Part shown: positions 8,142 through 18,697 of the stretch, piece by piece
Position numbering within the stretch: the stretch's first letter is position 1
How the letters are laid out: each line of letters begins with the position of its first letter
NCBI GenBank assembly: GCA_964371655.1
Contig: CAYJOD010000014.1
Coordinates: forward strand, 1 to 64,000
Direction: 5' to 3'
DNA length: 64,000 bases
Source: CAZGSN01 sp964371655
GTDB taxonomy: Bacteria > Desulfobacterota > Binatia > HRBIN30
Notes under the pieces: model-generated
Seen by the model: the letters and a program-made list of their open reading frames with translations, nothing else
The model's database searches: none
What the model was told of the DNA's origin: nothing
Made by a program: the position numbers and the translations under genes

Positions 8142-9191
8142 TCACGCGGTCTTACGACGCAACAGCCACACGGCCAGCCCGGCCACCATGACCACAGCAG
8201 CCCCCCACGACGATCCCTGTCGACTCATCGCGCAGCCGCCCCAGCCCTCTTTCTTCGCCGGAGTCTCTGCTTCTTTCATGGCCTTCGTTCCTTTGGCCGC
8301 GGGCGTCGCCACCTTCGTGTTGGTGACCTGCGGCGTAACCGCCTTTGTCATGTCTGGGCTCGGCGTTGCTCCTGGGGTGCCGCCTTGGTCTCCAGCTCCG
8401 CGAGTAGACGCAGTCGGCCTGGCGCCAACGACATCCCTCGCTCCCGGCTCGGCAGCCCGGCCCGCGTCGGCTCCCGCTGGCGTGGTCTGAGCAATCCCCG
8501 CTAGTCCGGGGGTTGCACCCTGCTCAGCAACGCTGCCGATCCGCCCTGTCCTCCCGCTCTCGACCGGCTGTGCGGGCCGGCTACTTCCGCTGACCGGTGC
8601 ATTGCCGGGGATCTCCAAGGCCGCAGGTGGCGCCGCCGGAACACCTCCCGCACCACCGCGCGGTTGCAACGCATTTGCACCCCCGGAGCCGCCGATTACG
8701 ACGACACCAGAGCCCACCGAGGACGGCAGAAGATTCCCCGCCGTATCGCCGACGTTCAGCCGCGTTCCCGTAAGGGCTGTATTTCCGGACGGTGCATCCT
8801 CACGCACATCCAGAGCGCAGTAATAGAAATCCCCGTCGGCGATGTCGCCAAGTGGCGCGATAGTGTCGATTACATTCAAGCGCAGTCGTTGCATACCAAC
8901 CGGTACCGCGGGCGAAGCCGGCAATGTCTCCGTGTGAACGAGCGGCGCAAGATACGGCGAGACCTGACAGGCGAGACGCGGATCCTGTGGAACGTAAAAG
9001 ACGTTCGTATCGAACAATATATCTAGTTGGGCGTTGTTTACGAGCGCGCCACCCGCCCGAATCCCGGAGAGGGTCACCACAAATTCAGCCACTCCACCGG
9101 GATCGGCCTTGCTGCTGCTGATTGTGAAGCCGATCCCCCGCGCCTCCGCGCTGCAGGTCAAAACGCTAAGCGCAACCAGAAACTTTCGCAC
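8142..9191 (-). CDS. surface-anchored protein with one cohesin-like module
   Basis: GTG at 9191 is preferred because AAGGAG lies 7 bases upstream. The 349-residue protein has a signal peptide and one cohesin-like module (about 18-170, containing ALVNNAQLDILF and LRLNVIDTIAPLGD, repeated in the next gene). A long Gly/Ala/Pro/Thr-rich linker (about 175-315) follows. The C-terminal tail is GGCAM, then a hydrophobic helix (WGAAVVMVAGLAVWLL), then RRK. Cys, helix and basic cluster resemble C-terminal sorting signals of the MYXO-CTERM type. It is a candidate cell-surface receptor for the dockerin-bearing neighbours; that pairing is inference. Confidence 0.75.
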   Translation of the reverse strand: MRKFLVALSVLTCSAEARGIGFTISSSKADPGGVAEFVVTLSGIRAGGALVNNAQLDILFDTNVFYVPQDPRLACQVSPYLAPLVHTETLPASPAVPVGMQRLRLNVIDTIAPLGDIADGDFYYCALDVREDAPSGNTALTGTRLNVGDTAGNLLPSSVGSGVVVIGGSGGANALQPRGGAGGVPAAPPAALEIPGNAPVSGSSRPAQPVESGRTGRIGSVAEQGATPGLAGIAQTTPAGADAGRAAEPGARDVVGARPTASTRGAGDQGGTPGATPSPDMTKAVTPQVTNTKVATPAAKGTKAMKEAETPAKKEGWGGCAMSRQGSSWGAAVVMVAGLAVWLLRRKTA

Positions 9192-9247
9192 CTTGATTCT
9201 CCTTCGCGGCGAGAAACCTTGCCGCATCTATCGCGCCGGCCGCCACG

Positions 9248-9274
9248 AAAAAGGGGCCGCATGATGCGGCCCCT
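9248..9274 (-). terminator. Rho-independent terminator between anchored cohesin-like genes
   Basis: Read on the minus strand, AGGGGCCGC and GCGGCCCCT form a 9-bp perfect stem followed by TTTTT. It lies just after the stop of the 9307-10569 gene, so expression of the downstream 8142-9191 gene may be lower or separately driven. Confidence 0.75.
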
Positions 9275-9306
9275 CTCTCTGGCAATTACTCGGATAGGGA
9301 CGTCGG

Positions 9307-10569
9307 TCAGCGACTGCGCCGACGCAACGCCAACAACACGAGTCCTGGGATCAGCAGAACCCAGCCGTTCGAGGTCCCGCGTGCTGCGATCTGACAACCA
9401 TCTTCATCCTCGGCAGTCACTGGCGCCGCGGTCGGAGGAACCGACGTGTTGGTCGGAGCTACCGTCCTCGTCGCCGTCGGAGCGACGGTGTCCGTTGCCG
9501 TCGGCACGAGGGTCTCTGTCGGTGTGGCAGTCGGCGTCGCGGTCGGCGGCAACCCCTCGGCACAGACGACCACGACACCGTCAACTGTCGTCGAGGTCAG
9601 AATGTTGCCGCTCGTATCGCCGACATTCTGGCGAGTCGCATCCAATGCCACTGCAGCCGTCGCTGCATCGGCGTTGACCGGGAAGGCACAGGTGTAAAGA
9701 ACGCCGTCGGTAACATCACCCAGCGGGTCGAGCGAATCGATGATATTCAGACGCAAGCGCTTGTTGCCTTCGCCAGGGTTCGGGCTCGTCGGCAGGCTCT
9801 CAGTATGGTTGAGCGCAGCAAGACGTGGGGCGAGCGTACAAACGGAGCCAGCGGTTACATTGAACACGGCAGTCGGGAAGATGATGTCCAACTGGGCGTT
9901 GTTTGCCAGCGTGCCACCCGCGGCAACGCCGTTGAGAGTTACCGTGAAGTTGGCAACACCCCCCGGAGGGGCCTGAGCAGCTCCCACCTGGATGAAGATT
10001 CCCGACTCAGGAGTCGGCACCGGCGTGGCTTCGGGACAGGTAACGGCCCCGCCAGTCACAGTAACGGTCCCACTCACCGTTGACGATGTGAGAATGTTGC
10101 CGCTGGTATCGCCGACATTCTGGCGCGTAGCGTTCAACGTCACTGCACCAGCCGCGGCGTCCGCCTTCACCGGGAAATTGCAGGTGTAAAGGCGGCCATC
10201 AGTGACGTCACCGAGCGGATCGAGGGAGTCGATGATGTTCAGGCGTATGCGCTTGTTGCCTTCGCCCGGGTTCGGACTGGTCGGGAGGCTCTCGGTGTGG
10301 TTCAGGGCGGAGAGACGTGGGTCGAGAGTGCAAACGGCCGACGCTGTCGCCACATCGAAGACTGCCGTCGGGAAGATGATGTCGAGTTGCGCATTGTTGG
10401 CTAGCGTGCCGCCTTCCGCGACGCCGCTCAAGGTGACATCGAACGTCGCCGTGCCGCCGGCCTCGGCCGTCGCATCCCCAACGGTAATAACGATTGCCGC
10501 AGACGCCGAGCTAGCGGCGAAGACGAAGGATGCGAGTACCAATGAGACAAGAGTATGCCGAATTTTCAT
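9307..10569 (-). CDS. surface-anchored protein with two tandem cohesin-like modules
   Basis: This 420-residue protein has a signal peptide (1-24, ending SSASA) and two cohesin-like modules (about 25-175 and 190-335) that are near-duplicates of each other. Both contain GGTLANNAQLDIIFPTAVF, LPTSPNPGEGNKR and NIIDSLDPLGDVTDG. A Pro/Thr-rich linker (about 345-390) and a C-terminal signal (DGCQIAARGTSNGWVLL, hydrophobic helix, RRRSR) follow. The architecture is that of an anchoring scaffoldin. The module shares its core sequence with the single module of the neighbouring 8142-9191 protein. A GGGGAGA ribosome binding site precedes the ATG. Confidence 0.78.
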   Translation of the reverse strand: MKIRHTLVSLVLASFVFAASSASAAIVITVGDATAEAGGTATFDVTLSGVAEGGTLANNAQLDIIFPTAVFDVATASAVCTLDPRLSALNHTESLPTSPNPGEGNKRIRLNIIDSLDPLGDVTDGRLYTCNFPVKADAAAGAVTLNATRQNVGDTSGNILTSSTVSGTVTVTGGAVTCPEATPVPTPESGIFIQVGAAQAPPGGVANFTVTLNGVAAGGTLANNAQLDIIFPTAVFNVTAGSVCTLAPRLAALNHTESLPTSPNPGEGNKRLRLNIIDSLDPLGDVTDGVLYTCAFPVNADAATAAVALDATRQNVGDTSGNILTSTTVDGVVVVCAEGLPPTATPTATPTETLVPTATDTVAPTATRTVAPTNTSVPPTAAPVTAEDEDGCQIAARGTSNGWVLLIPGLVLLALRRRSR

Positions 10570-10634
10570 GAATGTTCTCCCCTAACTCCTGGTTGGTCGT
10601 TCTCTGATCAGCGCTTCGGAATTCAGAAAACCAG

Positions 10635-11492
10635 TTACAGACCCGGACAACCGTTGGCAACGTTTAGGATCGCGAGGGTGACCTCGTTGCCGAAGACCTC
10701 GCCGTCACCATTCGCATCCGCGTTTTGACACGCGCTCAAGTCGGCGTTTCCAGCGACGATGTTGATCGCGATCGTAACCTCGTTGCCGAACACCTCGCCG
10801 TCGCTGTTGCAGTCGCCAACACAGAAGGTAGGCGGTATGCCAACGCTCAGCGACACCGGGGCGGTCGTGCAAGCAGCTTGGCCGGCACCGCCACAAACCG
10901 CCTGTCCGGAACTGTTGGCTGTGCGTACGTTGGAAACGGGGAGCGAGTGAGCCCCGTCAGCCGCTGTTGCCGATGCGGTAACCACACAGGTGTACAGCGG
11001 ACCATCGGGGATCGCTTGCGAGGAGTCGGTCAGCGACAGGATGAGCGCACGGATCGAGGTGCAGGCGGCGCCACCGGTGGTGCCGCATCCCGCCGGGAGG
11101 AACCCAAAGAAACCACCCTTGCCAGTCGTTGCGACAACCTCGCAGTCAGGGGCACTGATGTTGACGCAAGGCTCCTTACCTGTGAAAGGCGAGGGCAGAT
11201 CCGGGCACGCGGCATCACTCGTACACGACGTGCTGGCGGTAACCGCGCAGTTCCCGGTCGCATTCGCCTGAATTGTGAGATCGCTGTCGAAGGCCAGATC
11301 GTTCTGGGTTCCCACAACGCCCGTCGCTCCGCTGAGGGAGACGGTTACCGTTGCCGTGGCCCCCTTTTGTATGGTTGCCGCAGTGCTACCACCACCGACG
11401 GTCTGCGCGAAACTCGGTTGCGTCGCAAGCAGAAGAGCACCCCCCGCCACGAACGACCCGACTGTTGCTGAGAGCCGCATCCTATTACGCAT
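10635..11492 (-). CDS. secreted cohesin-like and dockerin protein
   Basis: ATG at 11492 follows GGGAGGAAGGACC, so it is preferred over an upstream methionine. The 285-residue protein has a signal peptide (about 1-30), a cohesin-like domain (about 35-205) containing several cysteine pairs, and a C-terminal dockerin pair (about 218-283): GDCNSDGEVFGNE and NADANGDGEVFGNE, separated by NADLSACQ. The dockerin DNA is very similar to those of the genes at 7427 and 11640. It is predicted to be exported and to dock onto a cohesin-like receptor. No enzymatic motif is seen. Confidence 0.78.
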   Translation of the reverse strand: MRNRMRLSATVGSFVAGGALLLATQPSFAQTVGGGSTAATIQKGATATVTVSLSGATGVVGTQNDLAFDSDLTIQANATGNCAVTASTSCTSDAACPDLPSPFTGKEPCVNISAPDCEVVATTGKGGFFGFLPAGCGTTGGAACTSIRALILSLTDSSQAIPDGPLYTCVVTASATAADGAHSLPVSNVRTANSSGQAVCGGAGQAACTTAPVSLSVGIPPTFCVGDCNSDGEVFGNEVTIAINIVAGNADLSACQNADANGDGEVFGNEVTLAILNVANGCPGL

Positions 11493-11639
11493 GGTCCTTC
11501 CTCCCTGAACAAGATTTGATGTCCCTACCATAAGACAAAAACCAACGTCTAGACTTCGATGCTAAAACTGGCTCAACTTCCCCTAATTGCCAGTCGGGGT
11601 CAACAGAGCCTCACGATTTTTTTCTTGCCGAGCGCATTT

Positions 11640-12662
11640 TCACTGAGGGCAACCGTTGGCAACGTTTAGGATCGCGAGGGTGACCTCGTTGCCGAAGACC
11701 TCGCCATCACCATTGGCGTCCGCATTATTACACGCGCTCAAATCGGCGCTTCCGGCGACGATATTGATCGCGATTGTAACTTCGTTACCGAAGACCTCAC
11801 CGTCGTTGTTGCAATCGCCGACGCAGGCGACTGGAGTTGCGGATGCGATCGTCGCGTCCTTGGCAACGACTTGACTCACGTGCGTCGGCCCGGCGCACGG
11901 CGGCTCGCCCGTCACCGCTGCACACGTGGTGTCGACAGCATTCACGTCGCCCATCGAGAAAAATGCCGTGGACTGCGGGCGTTGCGCGTTGATGACCTGG
12001 TTGTAAGGATGCAACGTGATCGGCAGTGTCGCACCATCGGCGACTCTGAGATCAATCGTCAACAGCTCGGCGCTGGGAAGCTTCGGGATGACGACCGGAT
12101 TGGGGCCCGGCGTCGGCAACGGGTCGGGTCCGAAGACAACAAGGTTGATGAAGGAGTCGGCGTTGATGCCGCTGCCCGCGTCAGGGCACAGACAGTGCGT
12201 CCGTCCCGAACCGCAGGTCGCGTTCTCGATGACCACCCGAAAACCCGACGCCGCGGCGGTCGGCTTCACGGCGGCCGGGAGTCCACTCGAACCAATCGTG
12301 CAATCGGCGAGCGTCAATGCCGTGGTCGCCGGAGTCGTGCAGGTTTCTCCCGTGGGGCAATCCGAAGTCACCAAACACCCCACGCTGCCGCCGCTGCATT
12401 TTCCGCCCTGCAGGCCGAGCGTCACCGCGATCGCGGCCACCTCGTCGGGACCACCGGCGTGTCCGTCATCCGGAGCTTGACGGAACGATACGCCCACCGT
12501 TGCCACCTGGCCGGGCGCCGAAGTTACCTGTGCCGGTGTAACCGCGATCTCGGCGCACGCATTCGGATCCGGACATGCAGTAACCCTTTGCGCCTGGGCG
12601 GTTCGCGCCGAGGCGATCGCCACGACCATCACGGCCAGGACAGTTATCTGGCGGATCTTCAT
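11640..12662 (-). CDS. secreted cohesin-like and dockerin protein
   Basis: This 340-residue exported protein has a signal peptide (1-24, ending RTAQAQ). A large cohesin-like domain (about 30-265) follows, with cysteine-rich inserts (CSGGSVGCLVTSDCPTGETC) that may form disulfides. The C-terminal dockerin pair (about 275-338) has two intact calcium loops, GDCNNDGEVFGNE and NADANGDGEVFGNE. The ATG overlaps the TGA of the preceding FG-GAP gene (ATGA), so the two are translationally coupled and probably made in fixed proportion. Confidence 0.78.
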   Translation of the reverse strand: MKIRQITVLAVMVVAIASARTAQAQRVTACPDPNACAEIAVTPAQVTSAPGQVATVGVSFRQAPDDGHAGGPDEVAAIAVTLGLQGGKCSGGSVGCLVTSDCPTGETCTTPATTALTLADCTIGSSGLPAAVKPTAAASGFRVVIENATCGSGRTHCLCPDAGSGINADSFINLVVFGPDPLPTPGPNPVVIPKLPSAELLTIDLRVADGATLPITLHPYNQVINAQRPQSTAFFSMGDVNAVDTTCAAVTGEPPCAGPTHVSQVVAKDATIASATPVACVGDCNNDGEVFGNEVTIAINIVAGSADLSACNNADANGDGEVFGNEVTLAILNVANGCPQ

Positions 12663-14005
12663 AGTGCACACCCCCCGGCTGCCGCGTTTTTCACCGCACC
12701 CACGATTTCCTCCACCGTGATACCTCCACTCAAATCTGTATCGCCGTTCGTACACGCTGTTGCATCACTCCGCCCCAGGGCGAGATCTACCATATTCATC
12801 AGATCGCTCATCTCTACCATGCGATTCCCGTTACAATCACCAGCGCAAACCGCCACCGGTGGAACGTTGAGCAAGACGGTGATCGAATCGTCATCTTGGT
12901 TGGCCACAACGAGGTCAGGCTTAATGTCGGCGTTGAGCTGACCTACCGCCATTCCGATCGGCGTTGTACCTACATCGAAATCGAGCCCCGGTGCAAAAGT
13001 TCCATCTCCGACTCCAAGCAGCACGGTTACTAAATCGTCGAAACTCCCAGCCGTGGCAATATCCAATGTGCCATCGCCATCGAAATCAGCAACTGCGATT
13101 GCAGCCGGCGTACTGCTCACTTCGAGCACCGTCGGAGCTTTGAAGCTCAGGTCACCGTTGCCCAAGAAGATGGCGACGCTGTCGCCGTCCTGATTGACGA
13201 CGGCAAGGTCCGCTTTCGAATCGTCGTTGAAATCTGCGATCTCGGTAGCCACCGGCAGGCAGCCGCCTGATCCACAAAGCTCCGGCAACAGGAACTCCGG
13301 CTGCGGGACAAAGGTACCGTTCCCATTTCCCTTCAAGAAGGTGAGGCTGCCATTGGCAGCGTCCACCGGACCGCCGGCGCTATTGCTCACCACGAGGTCG
13401 AGCTTGCCGTCGCCATCGAGGTCGCCGCTACTCAGACCGATAGGTGCGCCACCGACAATATACGTGTGTGACATGGTGAAGTTGCCGTCGCCGGAGCCTT
13501 TCAATATCGTCACCGTCTCCTCGATATAGTTGGCCGTGGCGACGTCGAGCTTACCATCGCCATCGAAATCGTGAACCACCAACCCCTCCGGCGAGCTCCC
13601 GGTGTCGATCGCGATTCGGTCGGCAAAGAAGCCTTGCCCAGCATTGAGGAGGACACTGACCGTATCTTCGTTGTCGTCCGCGGTGAGAATGTCGGCCTTG
13701 CCGTCGCCGTTCACGTCGGCAATCGCGATTGCGAACGGAGACTGGCCAACCGTGTGGACTACGCCCGTATCAATGAACTCTCCGGCCCCGGTACCGAGCA
13801 ACACACTGACCGTGTCGTCGTCGCCATTGGCGACCGCGAGGTCGGCGTGCCCATCGCCGTCGAGATCGCCTAGCGCGACCGCCGTCGGACCGGTCCCCAC
13901 CGGGTAGGTACCGTTTGCGCTCGAGAAGCTCACACGCTGCGCCGCAGCGGCCACCGGCAGGAGCAGGGAGAGAAACAAGGCGAGAGCCGTCAGTCGTCTA
14001 GGCAT
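12659..14005 (-). CDS. secreted FG-GAP/VCBS repeat protein with C-terminal dockerin-like repeats
   Basis: This 448-residue protein starts at ATG 14005 after CAGGAG. A signal peptide (1-23) is followed by about seven FG-GAP/VCBS-type repeats of roughly 48 residues, each with an Asp-rich calcium loop (DLDGDGHADLAVAN, DVNGDGKADILTAD, DFDGDGKLDVATAN and so on). Together they predict a seven-bladed beta-propeller as in integrin alpha chains. The C-terminus (about 385-446) has a degenerate dockerin: CAGDCNGNRMVEMSD and TDLSGGITVEE. It is the first gene of the secreted cluster and may present an adhesive or carbohydrate-binding head on the extracellular assembly. Confidence 0.8.
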   Translation of the reverse strand: MPRRLTALALFLSLLLPVAAAAQRVSFSSANGTYPVGTGPTAVALGDLDGDGHADLAVANGDDDTVSVLLGTGAGEFIDTGVVHTVGQSPFAIAIADVNGDGKADILTADDNEDTVSVLLNAGQGFFADRIAIDTGSSPEGLVVHDFDGDGKLDVATANYIEETVTILKGSGDGNFTMSHTYIVGGAPIGLSSGDLDGDGKLDLVVSNSAGGPVDAANGSLTFLKGNGNGTFVPQPEFLLPELCGSGGCLPVATEIADFNDDSKADLAVVNQDGDSVAIFLGNGDLSFKAPTVLEVSSTPAAIAVADFDGDGTLDIATAGSFDDLVTVLLGVGDGTFAPGLDFDVGTTPIGMAVGQLNADIKPDLVVANQDDDSITVLLNVPPVAVCAGDCNGNRMVEMSDLMNMVDLALGRSDATACTNGDTDLSGGITVEEIVGAVKNAAAGGCAL

Positions 14006-14041
14006 GCATTGCTCCTGGGTCATTCGATCATGCAGCCGCAC

Positions 14042-14354
14042 AGGCTCGTCGCATCATCATCATCATCATCAATAGTGGAAGCAGGGTTGTGACCTGATTT
14101 ACGAGATCGTAGCGAGTCCAAGTGGCGTTAGAGATTCGGATTTCCCGCAAAAGCCCGGTCATATTGTCCGCCCTGTTCCGCGATGTCAAGCCAAGCTCGC
14201 ACTTGGCTCGTCCCGATCGCGTCGCCGAGCCTGCCTTCAAAGGCGAGCGAACTTGATGGGTTGTTGCAGCTCGCCGGCGAAATCCCAAAGCAGGCCAGGG
14301 CATCGCATCGAGTCCTACGCGGTCGATGTCTACAACCAGTCCATCCGACAGCCA
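14042..14354. other. divergent intergenic region with CAT trinucleotide run
   Basis: This lies between the divergent FG-GAP and pyrophosphatase genes. It contains six or seven tandem CAT units (about 14053-14072) just upstream of the FG-GAP gene, possibly within its leader. Otherwise no gene or clear promoter was seen. Confidence 0.5.
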
Positions 14355-14502
14355 CCGTCTGGCGAGGTTACTTCGAAAATGGGGGCTGGTGGCTTGAGGC
14401 TCGGGGCTTGGGTCTTCCCAGCTCTTCCCGAGCCCCCAGCCCCTAGTCACGAGCCCCAGGAATATTTTCGAGACAACATCTGGCGACGGCGGCTACTGCA
14501 GA
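14355..14502. repeat. dispersed repeat R1, with inverted termini and palindromic core
   Basis: The left end CTGGCGAGGTTACTTCGAAAA is complementary to the right end TTTTCGAGACAACATCTGGCG. The core is a long CTCGGGGCTTGGG / CCCAGCCCC palindrome. Its reverse complement recurs with only a few mismatches at 22280-22436. It is probably a non-coding mobile or REP-like element. Confidence 0.8.
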
Positions 14503-14702
14503 ATGCCGCGCGGCGCCGGTTCCCTTGTCATCAATGATGACTTTTGCCATATAGGCGCGGGCTTACTGACAAACATATCGTGCTAGACCGCGCTCAGCGG
14601 AACGGTGGCCGGGTCGTGAGGTGAAGACAAGCGTCGCATCGCGCTCTCGACCCACGGGCGGGCATGGCGAGGTTGCACGAGTTCCCAAGGAGCGGAGAAG
14701 AG

Positions 14703-17129
<2,427 letters not shown>

Positions 17130-17156
17130 GACGCGCCCCTGGCGCACCGCGCCGCT

Positions 17157-18380
17157 ATGGAACCATCACTAGGCGAGACGCTCCCTCTGTGGAGCGTCTC
17201 GCCGTTCGTCGGGCTGCTGCTGTCGATCGCAGTTTTGCCGTTGCTGGCGCCGAGCTGGTGGGGCGAGAGATATCGCCACGTCAGCATTGGCTTCGGCATA
17301 CCTGTCGCCCTCTACTTTCTCGGCGCCGATCCCGCCGGGCTGGCGCGCACCGCGCACGACTACGTCGGTTTCATCGTCCTGCTGGGGACGCTGTACTGCA
17401 TCACCGGCGGCATTCTGGTGCGTGGGGCGTTTCCGCCGACGCCGCGAGTCAACGCCCTGTTCATGGCCTGCGGCGCCGTGATCGCCAACTTGATCGGCAC
17501 CACCGGCGCCAGCGTCCTGCTGATCCGCCCCTTGCTGCGTGCCAATGCGCGACGCCAAAGCCCGGCCCACATCGTGGTCTTCTTCATCTTTCTGGTGTCG
17601 AACGTCGGCGGCTCCCTGACACCGCTCGGCGACCCGCCCCTCTTCCTCGGGTTTCTGCATGGCGTGCCCTTCTTCTGGACCTTGCGCCTGTGGCCGCAGT
17701 GGCTGTTTACGGTGGCCGCGCTGCTGGCGGTGTTCTACGCCGTCGATTCCTACTATTGGCGGCAGGAGACGCGACATGTCAAGGAAGACTTGAACTTCAA
17801 CATCCTGGGCCGCCAGAACTTTCTGTTCTTGGGCGGCGTGATTCTCGCGATCTTCTTGCCTTCACCATGGCGCGAGATCGCCATGGTGCTGATGGGCGTG
17901 CTCTCGTATCGATTGACGCAACCCGAAATTCATTCGGAAAATGGATTCAGCTTTCACCCAATCATGGAGGTCGCCGTGCTGTTCTTCGGCATCTTCATGA
18001 CCATGATGCCGGCCCTCCTCATTCTCGAAGCCCGTGGCAGCCATCTCGGCCTGCACCAGCCGTGGCATTTCTTCTGGATCACCGGTGCGCTCTCGAGCTT
18101 CCTCGATAATGCGCCAACCTACATGACCTTCCTCGCCGCCGTTCGCGGGCTCGGCCTGCCGCCGCAGGTGGCCGGCGTGCCCGCCGCGTTCCTGGCCGCC
18201 ATCAGCCTGGGCGCCGTCTTCATGGGCGCCAACAGCTACATCGGTAACGGACCCAACTTCATGGTCAAATCAATCGCCGAGTCGCAGGGAATCAAGATGC
18301 CGAGCTTCTTCGGCTATATGGCCTGGTCCGGCTGCGTTCTGATCCCGATCTTCGTCCTGGTGACGCTGATCTTTTTCTAG
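17157..18380 (+). CDS. Na+/H+ antiporter-like protein of the ion transporter superfamily
   Basis: This 407-residue polytopic inner-membrane protein has about 11-12 hydrophobic segments. Conserved re-entrant signatures are visible: NLIGTTGASVLLIRP (about 105-119), NVGGSLTPLGDPPLFLG (about 147-163), and near the end the NAPTYMTF and GANSYIGNGPNFM loops. These are typical of the NhaD/ArsB/CitM ion-transporter superfamily, often annotated as sodium:proton antiporter. It follows the pyrophosphatase gene by 27 bp. A coupled unit in which the pyrophosphatase builds a proton gradient that the antiporter uses for sodium extrusion is a reasonable inference. The exact substrate (Na+, arsenite or dicarboxylate) is not fixed by sequence. 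Confidence 0.8.
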   Translation: MEPSLGETLPLWSVSPFVGLLLSIAVLPLLAPSWWGERYRHVSIGFGIPVALYFLGADPAGLARTAHDYVGFIVLLGTLYCITGGILVRGAFPPTPRVNALFMACGAVIANLIGTTGASVLLIRPLLRANARRQSPAHIVVFFIFLVSNVGGSLTPLGDPPLFLGFLHGVPFFWTLRLWPQWLFTVAALLAVFYAVDSYYWRQETRHVKEDLNFNILGRQNFLFLGGVILAIFLPSPWREIAMVLMGVLSYRLTQPEIHSENGFSFHPIMEVAVLFFGIFMTMMPALLILEARGSHLGLHQPWHFFWITGALSSFLDNAPTYMTFLAAVRGLGLPPQVAGVPAAFLAAISLGAVFMGANSYIGNGPNFMVKSIAESQGIKMPSFFGYMAWSGCVLIPIFVLVTLIFF

Positions 18381-18417
18381 TCCCACCGACGCGGGCCGCG
18401 CCGCGCTTTGACGCTAT

Positions 18418-18457
18418 CGCAGAGCCGCGACCGTAAGGGAGCGGTGATTCGTGGGAT
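18418..18457. repeat. 40-bp dispersed repeat R2, copy 1
   Basis: The sequence containing AGAGCCGCGACCGTAAGGG recurs inverted at 22560-22599 and about 31833-31875, always intergenic. Confidence 0.75.
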
Positions 18458-18490
18458 ACCCCGCGCCGCTGGTGTGAGATGCTCGCCATT

Positions 18491-18668
18491 CCATCCGACC
18501 GCCACCGTCAGGCGAGGTTGTTTCAAAACCTCTTGGTGGTACAGGCTGGAAGCCTATACCACCAAGGCTTTCTGCACTGGGATTGGGTTCTTGGTGGTAT
18601 AGGCCTTTGGCCTGTACCACCTTGCCGAGGTTGCGAGACAACCTCAGCCGACGGCGGCTACTTCCGCA
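18491..18668. repeat. dispersed repeat R1b (GGTGGTACAGG hairpins)
   Basis: It has the same termini as R1 (GGCGAGGTTGTTTC ... GAGACAACCTC) but a different core, made of paired CTTGGTGGTACAGGC / GCCTATACCACCAAG palindromes. A near-identical inverted copy lies at 20388-20525, so the two flank the acyl-CoA ligase gene. Confidence 0.8.
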
Positions 18669-18697
18669 GCGCGCACGCGTCGACTAACTTGCGCGCC

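Noticed and set aside
18479..18697. N-terminal extension of the acyl-CoA ligase
   Set aside because: It translates dispersed repeat R1b and is absent from the family.
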